From Perkinsus olseni (taxonomy: Eukaryota > Perkinsozoa > Perkinsida), in NCBI GenBank assembly GCA_013115125.1, contig JABANN010000074.1:16656-80655 (forward strand): a stretch of DNA of 64,000 nt, given 5' to 3'. Positions 38,761 to 49,487 of this stretch are shown piece after piece. Under the pieces are notes generated by a model that was given only the letters and a program-made list of their open reading frames with translations, did not search any database and was not told the origin of the DNA. Made by a program: the position numbers and the translations under genes. The first letter of the stretch is position 1. Each line of letters starts with the position of its first letter.

Positions 38761-38966
38761 GTAGCTGAGGCAATTACGTACAATAGTGTGACCAGCAAGA
38801 ACGCTGACAGGAAGAGGGCAGTCTTCAAGGCTGATGATGGGGTCCCTGAGATGTAGGCGATGTGAGCGTACTGGATACACCATCTTGGCTTGGCGTAACG
38901 TAGGGTCTTCATGGGCATATAGAAGAATTCGTAGAAACACTGGTAGACTGTAGGGCGGAATGACAA
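38691..38966 (-). CDS. Single-span membrane protein, unknown
   Basis: Open frame from ATG 38966: MSFRPTVYQCFYEFFYMPMK, TLRYAKPRWCIQYAHIAYIS, then a transmembrane helix ALKTALFLSAFLLVTLLYVI. Small, aromatic-rich and basic before the helix, reminiscent of mitochondrial inner-membrane accessory subunits (inference). The last about 22 codons overlap, tail to tail, the plus-strand gene and may not be translated if there is a 3' intron. Confidence 0.45.
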   Translation of the reverse strand: MSFRPTVYQCFYEFFYMPMKTLRYAKPRWCIQYAHIAYISGTPSSALKTALFLSAFLLVTLLYVIASATYRRSITPTITIPTLTQFGILVA

Positions 38967-39118
38967 TACTGCAGGTCACTAATAGTCGGTCACAAAGTTC
39001 GACTTCTCAATAGATCAGAGCGTTTCCAACACCAGACTGAACAACACAAATATTGAACCCCTTTGAACTGATATTATGTACACCTATCGACAACTAGAAA
39101 TTAAGTTCCTCTTCCCTG

Positions 39119-40262
39119 ATGGTAAGGGTATCCAAGACTGGAGTGTTAGTCAGGTTTAGAGCATCCAATGCGGACTACTGGGACTCGGGTTGGTCCAGGG
39201 GTCATCTGTCTATGGCGGGAGCACACAAGGACGATCAAGATGCTCAGAATGATACCTTCTTGCTTAGTGGGAACATCGTAAGGAGGGTGGGAAGAATCTT
39301 AGGTTGACTCTGGCTTTTGGCAGGTACCGCAAGATCTTAGTATGAATGGCTCAGATTGGCTTCGTCTCGAGTGAGTGCACCGCAGCGATTCTGTGTATGG
39401 CCAGCTTCGACCTCAGATACCTGACTCTGGATCTTGCAAGAGAGCATGGTCCCGACTCGGATGATGCGGTGTACGTTGTCTCTGGCCCCTTATGGATGGC
39501 AGACTCTCCCGAGGACAAGCTCACCAAAGACATTGGGGCCAAGCCTCATACTAAGGTAGGATTTCGTTATAAGTTACGTTTGGAGTGGTATTATTACTGC
39601 AAGTACCTTCACTACTGCCACGTTTCGGCGTTGGGAACGGAAATGGAGTTGAAAAGAGCTTGAGTCCGTCTGTTGTGTCCTCTCAGGTCCTCAATGATGG
39701 TAGTAACGGCAAGCCGCGGCGTTATGAAGTGAAGTACGAGGTGATTGGTGACAACGAGCTGGCCGTGCCCACGCACATGTACAAGGTCGTCTATGACACC
39801 AAGACCAACTCCTCAGCTGCTTTTATCATGCCCAACAAGCCCATTCGCTATGAGAAGAATCTGAAGCATTATCAAGTTCCCATCGAGAGAGTAGAGAAGG
39901 CCACGGGTCTCGACTTAACAGCTATGAAGCGCGGCAGTGATCTGTGTGGTCCCGAGAGTCGTTGTGTGAAGAAGGGTGGCCGGCGTATCAACTCCTGGCG
40001 GATGTTTGGGGCTATCCAGAGCGCCGCCAAGGAGAGGGAGACGTTCGTGAGGAGAGTCAAGAGGGCGATCGATCGCAATTATCTGACTGATGATAACTTC
40101 CTCTTAACGAAGATGATACGTGAGGAGATGGTGGACCATCACGCTGCCACTAACCCAGTGGAGCTGCTCGGGCCGGGTGAGTACGCGGACAAGCTGCAGC
40201 AAGCGTTCGACGGGCTAGATGCTCGCAAGGGCGGGAAGAAGACCGTGAAGGAGTCGGCCTGA
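39119..40262 (+). CDS. EndoG/EXOG-type DNA/RNA non-specific endonuclease, at least 5 exons
   Basis: Mg-dependent beta-beta-alpha-metal nuclease, usually mitochondrial in eukaryotes. FRASNADYWDSGWSRGHLSM leads to AGAHKDDQDAQNDTFLLSGN; the family block is DRGH, so the catalytic His is kept but the Asp is Ser here. Next IVPQDLSMNGSDWLRL (metal Asn in the N-x-x-x-W block), then LRYLTLDLAREHGPDSDDAV, YVVSGPLW, VPTHMYKVVYD, SSAAFIMPNKPIRYEKN. A basic C-terminal extension (VKKGGRRINSWRMFGAIQSA to ARKGGKKTVKESA) is longer than usual. The N-terminus upstream of FRASN is unclear and a first exon with any targeting peptide is not located. Confidence 0.82.
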
Positions 40263-40327
40263 TTTATGTGATGCTTTCCTAACGTTCCTTCTTGACTACT
40301 GTTGAGTTATCGAGGTATTGGGGGTGT

Positions 40328-40548
40328 TGCTGTTGGCCTTCATTCCCCTTGCCCCTCTGACTTCCCTTTGACTGAACACTAGACACCGTAGACATAGTGT
40401 AACTATCACAGTTAACAGCAATAGAGAGAGATATATATCAACAGGAACGCCGTTGGCTGCAAGCTGCAGCCCTCAGCTATAATCGATCAAGCAGCGCAAG
40501 ATACGGCAAGTGAGTGGTCATGGCGACTGGAGCGAGGTATCGCTTGCA
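40328..40548 (-). repeat. Long terminal repeat (3' copy)
   Basis: 221 bp, TGCTGTTGGCC ... ATCGCTTGCA. Pair of 42061-42281. Confidence 0.88.
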
Positions 40549-42060
40549 CGCCCCCCAGCCATGGCCACAGCGCCGTGACTATCCAACCACGAAACCACTT
40601 TCGATGGAAGACGACGCGTTTTAGTAGGCTTAAAGGCACCAACAACAGAATTCACATCAATAGTCCAAGTAAAATCAGGCCTTTCGCGGACCAACGGACG
40701 TTTATAGCAACCTTTACTATCCTTATTAAGCGAGAGAGCTTGGAGAGTGTCGCCCTCACGGTCCATCACTTCCATAATATAAAGAGTACGACGCGGCTCC
40801 GACGAACTAGACGAGTCAACAACCGCATCACAGGGGTAGATCACGAAGTCACCAGTAGAGATTTCCGCAATCGGAATACCAACATCAACTTGAAAACCTT
40901 GAATCCGTACCTGAAAATACTGCCTGCCAAACGGGCAGGGCTTACGACGAATTAGTTGCAAGATCAGTGACGTCTCATCCTGAGTCAGCAACAGTAGCTG
41001 GGCTGCTTGCCACAGCTTACGCCCCTCGGAAGCAGTCCAAGTTACCAGGTGCCCCAGTGCAAGTCTCATGCAGTGGCTGCTGCCGACCAACTGCAAGTCT
41101 CATGCAGTTCCTACTAGTCATTGACTAGTAGTCAAAGCTTCGCGCCTGAATCCGCAGCGCGCCCCCCACGGGTAGCCACCTGGTCCATCAACTTCATGGA
41201 GGAGACGTCTAATAGTCCAAACCAACAATATACCAGAAGGACTAGAACTCAATCTAGAGTGAATGCACCTCTCGCGCTCAATAGTACGCACCATACTGTC
41301 ACCACGCTCGATGGCTTGGGGAAGGGAGGACCACTGCTTCAGAAGACAAAGAGGATGCCTAAGGTTTGGAATTTCCAGCTCCTGAACCTCACGAAGCGTT
41401 GCCTCCGCCTTGTCAAGCACTGATTGGCAGGCAGTGACATAACGATGGTAGAGCTCCTTAATGTCTTCAGCAGAAGTAGGATCATCGGCCTCGAGATGGA
41501 GTCTCTGAATCCGTCGCCAGGCCATAACATCAGAATCTGCATCCAGCAACTCACCAGCAGGTGCGGCTTTAGCAAGAAGAGCAGTCTTAATAGCGTCGGC
41601 GACGGGCCTTGGTAAAAACCCAGCATAAACATATAAACGAATCGGAGCAGTACTACCAGTACACTCAGAGAGAGACAGCGATAAGGCGCGAGTAAAGCGT
41701 TCGTAAGTAAAACGAGGACCTCCACCACCACTTTTAGACTGTACTGCATTCCAAAGGGTAGGGTCATAGTAAGCGTCGCGATGAGGAGGAAGATGCCAGG
41801 CAGAGCTGAAACCGGACAAGCTGATCCCCAGCTTGGATCCATTGGTGCCAACGAAAAAAAGATTTTCTAAGGCGGGAGAGTGGATCGAAAAACCGAGAAG
41901 TTCCTCACAAACTTTCACGGGTGGGAGAGCCACTAGCTCTGCTAGGGAGCTAGAAAGCTTCTCTTCTTCGTCCCTCAAGGTTAGGCGGGCCGCATCGCGC
42001 AAAGCCGCAGAAAAGAGTTCAGAGGAAGTTTGAGAGACAAGAAGTCCGGACGGTGCACCA

Positions 42061-42281
42061 TGCTGTTGGCCTTCATTCCCCTTGCCCCTCTGACTTCCCT
42101 TTGACTGAACACTAGACACCGTAGACATAGTGTAACTATCACAGTTAACAGCAATAGAGAGAGATATATATCAACAGGAACGCCGTTGGCTGCAAGCTGC
42201 AGCCCTCAGCTATAATCGATCAAGCAGCGCAGGATACGGCAAGTGAGTGGTCATGGCGACTGGAGCGAGGTATCGCTTGCA
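42061..42281 (-). repeat. Long terminal repeat (5' copy)
   Basis: 221 bp, same ends as 40328-40548. GTGT follows it, matching the GTGT before the other copy. Confidence 0.88.
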
Positions 42282-42456
42282 GTGTTCAATAGACCAGTTT
42301 CAATTTAGCATGTACAGTACAGTCCTTGGGTCGGGAACCTCAGGAGGGGCAGTCTCTCCTGAGTTCCTGGGCCGCTCTCAAAATCGTATTCAACGTGTGA
42401 AAGATGATCTTGGGAGCGCTCTTGGAACTCATGGGGTGCTCACTAACCCAATTTTG

Positions 42457-42525
42457 AAACTCAGAATCGATTCTGGAACCGCAGTTTACGTGTACAGAAA
42501 TAATTCCAGAATCGAGTCTCAGTTT
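42457..42525. repeat. Imperfect inverted repeat
   Basis: AAACTCAGAATCGATTCTGG at 42457 is mirrored at 42504-42525 with two mismatches, around a 25-nt loop. It lies about 120 bp before the CDC123 start codon. Confidence 0.7.
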
Positions 42526-42645
42526 CACAAGTACTTCGTTGAACGGGGAGAGTCTATCCGACAGCACCCGGGCTGATTTTCGGGCGAGCGCGAATTGACA
42601 ATGCGCTGTTGCTGTAATGATTGTTGGTAATTAGTTGTTGTTGTA

Positions 42646-43724
42646 ATGGAAGTATCCTCGGTCACGACCCAGGCGGATTCGACCGGGTCGGTTGAGGAGG
42701 CTGCTGGGGTGTTGGCTTGTCGGACGGAGGTCTGGGCCCCTCTATTGGAGGGCCTGGCGATAGAGAGCACGGCTGTTGACATCGACCAGGACTTTGTAGA
42801 CTACCTCAATGAAGACGGTCTGGAGGGAGGGGCGTTACCTATGCCGAGGAGAGATTCGGAAGACAGTGATAGTGATTGGGAATATGATGACTCTCCTCGA
42901 CCTGAATCGTATCCTGCCAGCTCAACCTTGGCAGAAAGATTCCCTGTATTGAACGCGCGAGTCGAAGAGGTGATAGGAGGTTTCGGCGGCTTCGCCTTTC
43001 CGAAGCTCTCTTGGTCGGCGCCGACCGATGCCGAGTGGCTTCGCGGCCCGGACGGGCTGAAGTGCCGGAATTTGGACGAAGTCGCCGTTCTATTGAAAGC
43101 AAGCGACTTCTCCCAGTTCGACCTTCAGCGACTAGCACTACCCGAGGGTCAACGTCAAATCGCCCCCTTGCCGAAGCTGATCTTGAAACCGTATCTTGAG
43201 CCCTTCCACGAGACACTGGAGTTCCGATGTTTCGTGAGAAACCGAAAACTGCGAGGAGTTTGTCCGAGGCACCTCACGGGGCATCTTCCATTCTTACAGG
43301 AGATGATGTTCGGAGAGGATCAGGGTCTGGCCAAACTACGCGAATTTATCGAGGATCAAGTTATGATACGCCTCGCGAGCGAGGACTATGATAGGATCGT
43401 TATTGATGTGTACAAGCAAAAGGATAGGTATCTTGTGGTGGACTTGGGACCATGGGACGAGGAGCTCACGGATTCATTATTGTTTACTTGGGAGGAGCTA
43501 CAGCAGGAAGGGGGTGATGAGGTGGAATGGAGGGAAGTCCCTCGAGGGTCTATGCCGACTGACCCCAGTGCTGTCCGGAAGTGAGCTGCTGAGGCGTTGA
43601 TGGTGCTTTATGCATGTTTTCGATCATTGTTCTCAGACAAGCCTCCCGAATGCCGGTCGAAGTTGCCCAGCAGCTGTTGCTCCATGGAGGAGACGTTGAG
43701 AAGTTAGTCGACTCGCTACGTTAA
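42646..43724 (+). CDS. CDC123: CDC123 (D123), eIF2 assembly chaperone, 2 exons
   Basis: ATP-grasp-fold chaperone that joins eIF2 alpha and gamma in the cytosol. Exon 1 encodes an acidic N-tail (RRDSEDSDSDWEYDDS), then FPVLNARVEEVIGGFGGFAF, PKLSWSAPTDAEWL (family signature), LILKPYLEPFHETLEFRCFV (conserved catalytic-like Arg), IVIDVYKQKDRYLVVDLGPW (Asp metal site) and LLFTWEEL. If an intron is removed after AVRK, a second exon adds QASRMPVEVAQQLLLHGGDV and ends at 43724; otherwise the protein stops at 43584. The spliced form reads as protein and uses GTGAGC...CTCAG. Confidence 0.93.
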
Positions 43725-43805
43725 GTGTACGTTTTCTCTGATGGTTATTGTGTTGGTTGGTCATCGGATGGGCGTGGGTTCGATTCCTTGTGACTCCTTT
43801 TCGCG
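43725..43805 (+). promoter_or_regulatory. Short spacer/leader before PKA-R with T-arm core
   Basis: Only about 80 bp separate the CDC123 stop and the PKA-R start. It contains GGGCGTGGGTTCGATTCC followed by TTGTGACTCC and TTTT, a tRNA 3'-half look-alike in the sense direction. The start codon follows within about 10 nt, so this may be a leader intron or outron acceptor region (inference). Confidence 0.5.
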
Positions 43806-46142
43806 ATGGCGAACAATCTGGAGAACATCGACATGCCGGCTGACAAGAAGGCGTATATAATAAGCAAGCTCAACCCGGTGCTGGAGGAGATGGTCACTCG
43901 GATCGTCACGGACCTTCCTGAGGATCTCCCCGGGCATGCCGACGAGTTGCGGATGTTATGGTATGAGAGTATGCAGGTGCATGATAGCATTTCTGAGAGA
44001 GAAGGCGGGGCCTGGAGCGAGGGGAGCTGATGAAGGGACTTTGCGAGCGGAAAATGAGGACTTGAAGGCAACAAGGCGTTGTTGGGCGTTGACAGTCGAA
44101 GTGGCTGTTTTCTCAGAACCAGTTGGCTAAGCTGAGGGCTGAGATAAGGACATCTATCGGAGGTGATGTCGATCAAGCGTATCTTAGATCTCTGTGATTG
44201 GCATGCTTCGACCTCCCTCAGACGATGGTACGGGGCTGGATTCGGACGCGGAGTCGGAGGCTGAGGATGATGAGGACTATGTTGACGATTTGCCTGCCAA
44301 CTTCCTTATGCCGGAGAGTCAGAAGGGTGAGTTGAGGATGGAGCGGTACTAATATAGCCTCATAAAAACGGCATTAGATCATTCGGCATTGGATACTGGT
44401 CCACTCGAAAATTGCAGAGCGTGGCATAATACAGATTTGTACGCAGATCCACTGATTAGGTGTGGCCACAATGAGGAAAAATTGCGGAAAAACTTTTTGA
44501 TCTCCCCATGTATTAAATATTTTGGTATAAATTAATTTCGAGATTTTCTCTTGAAATTAAGCGATGCACAATATTTTTGGTGATATCTTTATGCTCGGTA
44601 GGTAAGACGCGTGCGTCAGTGTCAGCTGAGGCCTATGGTGCTTGGAACGTGAAGCAAGCCTTCACTGCCCCTGTAGTGCCCAAGTCTGAGGAACAGAAAC
44701 AGAGGATTAGAAAGGCACTACCGCAGCCTCCTCCTGGCATGCTGCTCAATCAACGTCGTGGATAGATACTGAGCAAGTCGTTCATGTTTGCCAGTGTTGA
44801 GGAGCGAGAGATGGCTGTCGTTGTGGACGCGATGGCGGAGGTAGTGAATAGGGGTGTAGAATCATAATGTGGGTGAATTGCGGTTGCGAGGGGGTCAATG
44901 TTAGGATTCCCGATTGCGCACGTCCAAGATTCTAGTATTTTCATCTGTGAGTATTCGAGTATCGCATGCGGATGCCAGTCTAGCTTCATTCCGTCGATTA
45001 TGGAAGGAAGTGGAACGCGTCAGTTGGGGCGAGCGCAACATCTCTGTCGGCGACATGGAGATTGTTACGATCGCCACTTGTGGTCCTGTGGTGTACTCGG
45101 GCCGTTGTCTGGTGAGTCCTCTTCAGGTTAAACTCGAGGCGGGGGTGCGCGTTATCAAGCAAGGTGATGATGGCGATTTCCTCTTCGTTATCGAGGAGGG
45201 CACGCTGGACTGCATCAAAGAGGTATTAGCAGTACACGCTTGGTCAACTGTGATGGAAGCCGTTGTGGTCAGATCGATGGCGAGGAGAAGGTCGTGAAAA
45301 CCTGCGAGAGCGGAGACGTGTTCGGTACCATCCGTTACAGAAGTTTATTTCAGTATTTTGCGTCTCGGTAGGGGAACTGTCACTCCTCTACAATTGCCCG
45401 AGGGCGGCTCATGTTCAATCGAAGGACGCTTGTGTGTTGTGGAAGCTCGATAGGGAGACCTTCAATCATATTGTCAAGGTGAGTTGCGGAAAATGTGGTA
45501 TCAGTAGCACGCATCGACAGTTCATCTCAGGACGCTGCTGCTGAGAAGCGCGAACGCTACGAGACTTTCCTACAGAAGGTTCCTCTTCTGGCAGCCATGG
45601 GAGCTTATGAGCGATCCCAAGTGAGAGTCATGAGTCTCGCATCGGTGCCGTCCTGTATTGTCCTAGACGTTGGCTGGCCTGGTTAATTCTTGCCTGTCGC
45701 GTCGAGCCAGCCAGCTGTTGTCTCTCAGATAGCGGACGCCCTGAAGCCTCAGTCGTTTGCCGATTCTGATGCTGTGATAATGACCCAGGGGGAGCCAGGG
45801 GACGTCTTCTATATCCTAGAGGAGGGTTCTGCATATGCTGAGAAAAACGGCGCGAGGGTCGGCCGCCAGCCAGTGGAGTCGAACCCTCAACGCTCGTGAG
45901 TAGGTGATGGAGTATTCTCCCGGCAGCTACTTCGGCGAGTTGGCCCTCATTAAGAATGAACCCCGGGCGGCGACGGTGAAGGCTGGCGGTGAGTTGGCTG
46001 GGTGTGGACGATGATGATGATGTGAAGGGTTCCTCCTCCAGAGTTGGGGGCTAAGTTGTTGGCACTCGATAGGAGGTCGTTCAAGAGGCTCCTCGGCAGT
46101 GTGGAGGAGTTGTTGAGGAAGCAAGCGGATGAATATCAGTGA
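43806..46142 (+). CDS. cAMP-dependent protein kinase regulatory subunit, about 13 exons
   Basis: Binds and inhibits the PKA catalytic subunit until a cyclic nucleotide binds. The N-terminus has an RIIa/Dpy30-like docking helix, MPADKKAYIISKLNPVLEEM and DLPEDLPGHADEL. A charged linker follows (RAENEDLKATR, DSDAESEAEDDEDYVDD). The inhibitor site TRASVSAEAYGAWN sits where RRxSVSAE is usual. CNB-A: VRVIKQGDDGDFLFVIEEGT and GELSLLYNCPRAA across an intron (phosphate-binding cassette with Glu and Arg). CNB-B: VIMTQGEPGDVFYILEEGSA and YFGELALIKNEPRAATV, also with Glu and Arg. The end is RSFKRLLGSVEELLRKQADE. Inhibitor site R-A-S-V keeps a phosphorylatable Ser, as in type II. A T-arm intron lies in CNB-B. 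Confidence 0.9.
45858..45903 (+). other. 46-nt PKA-R intron with T-arm core (antisense)
   Basis: Between AEKNGAR and VMEYSPGSYFGEL, GTCGGC to GAGTAG. Holds GTGGAGTCGAACCCTCAA, i.e. GAGGGTTCGACTCC on the other strand. Excision keeps the CNB-B frame. Confidence 0.85.
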
Positions 46143-46764
46143 AGAGGGCTCCGTCGGTATGTCTCTCCACGAGGAGGTTGGTTTTTAGGAGACGAAATCC
46201 GCGCCTGAAATGATGGTGGCAATTATTTGGGAATTTACAACACGTCGTGTTTGTGTTCGAAGTGATTTGGTGCACACGAGTCGGCTCCTGTGGTGGCGCA
46301 TCTTCTGCCTCGGGGGCTCGCTTCAGCGGATGGTGTGCTCTCTCTCACATTGGGACGGTAGTGGCTCTCTTTCGTGTGAGGCTCTTCGATGGAGTGGCTT
46401 CAGGAGGGTTCACGTTGCGTCGAGATTTTGATATTTTTCTATTCAGAGATCGATGCCTGCTGGATGACTATCAGCTCAGCCCTCGGGCCTCCCATGACGC
46501 TAATGTCCATGGAATCATTGTTGTCTGCCGGAGTTCGTCGTCTTGTGTTGCAGTGGAAGTGGGGAGGTCGAAACGTATAAAAAAGGAGAAAGCTGTTATG
46601 GGCTCCTCGCCCGCATCTTTTCGACCGAGGACGCTGAGCTTGGAGCATACATTCTGATACGCCGAAGGCTACCGATAGTCCTTCTAGGATCGCATCTTCC
46701 CGTTTCGAGGGTATCCAAGGTCGATGCTTGTCAAGGATAGAAAATGTCGTAGTGTTTCCCCTGG
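46143..46764. other. Intergenic region, no supported gene
   Basis: Contains a 136-codon plus-strand frame (46247-46657) rich in Ser, Arg and Val with no motif, and weaker frames on the minus strand. Probably 3' sequence of PKA-R and the promoter of the next gene. Confidence 0.4.
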
Positions 46765-49487
46765 ATGCACTATCAACTGACACGGTGGAGACGAGTAACC
46801 CTAGCGGCCACAGTGGCAGCCTTCAGCGGTTTTTACATCGCCTCTGATATCAAACGACGGGAAGCATGTAGGCCCTCCCTGTTAGAGGTGGTCAGCCAAC
46901 GACCTGCCCTCTCAGGTGCCACCTGGGCTCGATCGCTCACCCGCGGTGCAGCCCTCATCAAACTCGTTACTCAACAGCAGCAGGAGGCCGCAAGCATGTC
47001 TTCAATCCGAGGGGAGCCACCCGTCCAAGGAGGGCTGATAGGAAGCGTCACGCGGCTCATAATCCAATCAGCATCTGGGATGGAGGTTCTCACACCGTGA
47101 GCGTTGCTAGGCCCTCCTACGGCGTCCAGCTTATGCCTTCAGATCTGCACAGCTTCAACTGGCAAGTGACAAGTCCTTCCTAGAGTTCCTCTGGGCCTGC
47201 CATAGCCAAGATATCCTCATGCGGCTCTTCGCTGCCATACCACCCCAAACGGTAATCGTGAGCGTCAGGTTGACCGCAGCCTCCTCCCCTAGGCTATCAA
47301 CATAGTAGCTACAGCGCCGTCAACGACAGCCCTCCTTTCCTTCTGCGAAGCCTTCGTCGGCGACTCGACACCTCGGTTTGAGTGAGTGCCCCTGCGTGAA
47401 GCTCCCGTCTGATGGGGTTGTTTCTCAGGCACCTCTGCCGTGCTGTGGACTGGTTCCTTCCAGCGGACTTCCCCTCCCTACTGACCTTCTCGGCCGACCA
47501 GTCTGCGATCGAGCGAGACCGAAGCAAGGCCCTTGACGTCATCAACAACGACACCTCCGCCACGGCACGCGTTTGTGCCCGATTCGTACTCGCGAAGACT
47601 GCCGAGGAAATGCCCGACAGGAGGTGCGCCTTCGGTAGCCCCTTGGGGTATAATTTTGGTTCCATCTTCAGGTTTGAGCTCTCACCACGACCGTCGGGTG
47701 ATGCCACGCCAACAGAGAAGCGTCTATGGCTACGAGAGACCGAAGCCTGTTGGCTCGCTGCAGCTGATAAGGTCGACATACCGCAGGACTTCTCCGATGG
47801 GATTGTTGGCGACTTCCTCACTATTGATAGATCTTTCGCTATCCACATTCTGACACTTCTAGCTGCTCGCCATCGGCTGAGAATGTCCGACAAACAAGCA
47901 GCTTTGTTCACTGATGATGAATCCCTGGCCATCTGGTCGGGAGCTGAAGACGTTCTCGACATCCCCAACTCGGTTCTCTTCGCCTTCCTCCCTTCGCCCG
48001 CCTGCTGGGGCCTCGTCAACCGTTGGGTAGCAGCCGCCCCTCTCGGCGATAGTCGCATCGACTCCGTCCTCACGACGGTGATTGGCCTCGGAGAGGACTA
48101 CCTCGGTGTCACCGACTACGAGCTCTTCGCTAAAACCCAACTCCAGGCCGACTCGCCGCTGCGAATGGCCGATGACATGACCCTTGTGGTCACAGAGCCC
48201 AGCGAGAAATCCGTCCCTCTGTCCGTTCTCTCCCGAGAGGAGCTCCTCGGCCGTATCTCGATCCTGGCCGAGCTGGCTACGTCAAGGCCCGAGTTCCGAG
48301 GGTTGGTCGGCGAGGCCTTGGGTGCCACTTGCCTGCCTCTGTGTATGAGGCTGCTTCCCCAGGGCAAGGGCATGGTCGCCAAGTGTGCTGCTAACTTGGT
48401 CGAGCTACTGCCTCCCACCAGTGAGTACGTCCCCGAGCAACCCCCCGCCGAAGTCGATGACGCAATGGAAAGTGTCGAGGCTTACTATGAACTCCGGAGA
48501 CTCCGGAAAAATATAGCCACCAAGAGGGTGATCGGAGCGCCACAGTACGTCGAGGGTGTCCTGCCACTGGTCGGTGATGAGAGTACCACCGAGTACGACA
48601 TTGTTTTTGTTCACGGCCTGCAGGGTGGGTTATATACGTGGCGAGAAGAGCCATCCTGGATGAGAGAATTGCGAGAGAAACAAGTTGAAACTGAGGACAC
48701 TACGGCCGAGTCGGGACCGCAGTTCCACTGGCCTTGGTCGTCCTCAGCTAAGGCCGAGGAGGTCGACAGTCATCAATGGAACGATTGGCAGAGGCCCGTT
48801 CTTTGGCCAGTTCGCGATCTATCTCCGCTCTTCCCTCGAGCGAGTATCTTCGCCTTCGCCTACGATGCTCCTGTGTTCTCCTTCATGCTCAAAGGCCCAT
48901 ACGTCCAGAAGACTTGCCCCACGACCCTTCAGGACATCTCCGACCTCCTCGTCGCCGGCCTCTCGCGTGCTGGCATCGGTCGTAATGGCAGACCGGTTGT
49001 GTTTGTCGCGCACTCCCTTGGTGGTCTCATTGTGAAGGCGGCCCTTCTGGAGGACGATGATCTGCAGAAGTCCACCAAAGCGATTTGCTTTTATGCGACG
49101 CCTCACGGTGGCTCCCCTCTCGCGCTGAAGAGTGAACGAATCATCCTTTCTATGCTCTTCCCCGAGTTTGTTCGGGAACTCTCGCCGAACAGCGAGTGGC
49201 TCAACAAGCTGAACGACGATTTCGCGATGAAGGACTGGGAACAGATCGATGTTCTCTCGATCGCGGAATCTGCTGTCACCTCGGTTGGAGGCGGCGTGAA
49301 GGTTCGGATGGTGCCACGTGAAAGCGCTTCTTCAATACACATGGGGGAGCTCGTGGACGCCCCTCCGGGAGTTGACCATATTGGTGTATGCAAGGTTAAT
49401 GCCTCCGACTTGAAGGATGATGTCCGATTCACGAAATTGGTTGAACTCCTACGCCGTTTCGAACGTCGTATGTTCCCCTCAACGTGA
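46765..49487 (+). CDS. SERAC1-like serine lipase/esterase, 3-4 exons
   Basis: Alpha/beta-hydrolase of the SERAC1 type; the animal member remodels phosphatidylglycerol at ER-mitochondrion contacts. The first exon has a basic start followed by a hydrophobic helix (VTLAATVAAFSGFYIASDIK), a likely mitochondrial or ER anchor. A helical (ARM-like) middle follows. The hydrolase has DIVFVHGLQGGLYTWREEPS (oxyanion HG), SIFAFAYDAPVF, PVVFVAHSLGGLIVKAALLE (nucleophile Ser in AHSLGG), KAICFYATPHGGSPLA, and the catalytic His in GVDHIGVCKV. From 47412 to 49487 one frame stays open for 691 codons, though a 54-nt in-frame stretch near 47624-47677 looks like an unspliced intron (GGTGCG...TTCAG). Exons between 47100 and 47430 are uncertain. 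Confidence 0.85.

Larger units (their letters stand above)
40328..42281 (-). mobile_element. Young short LTR retrotransposon, probably non-autonomous
   Basis: Two direct repeats of 221 bp (40328-40548 and 42061-42281), each TG...CA, differ at one base in my reading, so insertion was recent. A 4-bp GTGT flanks both sides as target duplication. In minus orientation the internal part begins TGGTGCACCG, a tRNA primer-binding-like site, and ends with a G-rich polypurine-like tract by the other repeat. The 1.5-kb interior is too short for a full gag-pol. It carries two frames: 336 codons (41118-42128), gag-like by position, whose start lies in the 5' repeat; and 192 codons (40518-41096), whose SH3-like GDFVIYPCDAVV resembles an integrase tail (weak). 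No reverse transcriptase is seen. The copy looks near-intact. Confidence 0.8.

Noticed and set aside
40575-40955. Plus-strand 126-codon frame inside the LTR element
   Set aside because: The opposite strand carries the larger frames and the primer-site and polypurine signals fit minus orientation.
47309-48654. Minus-strand frames opposite the SERAC1-like gene (up to 254 codons)
   Set aside because: Mirror frames of a long biased coding exon; no conserved motif.
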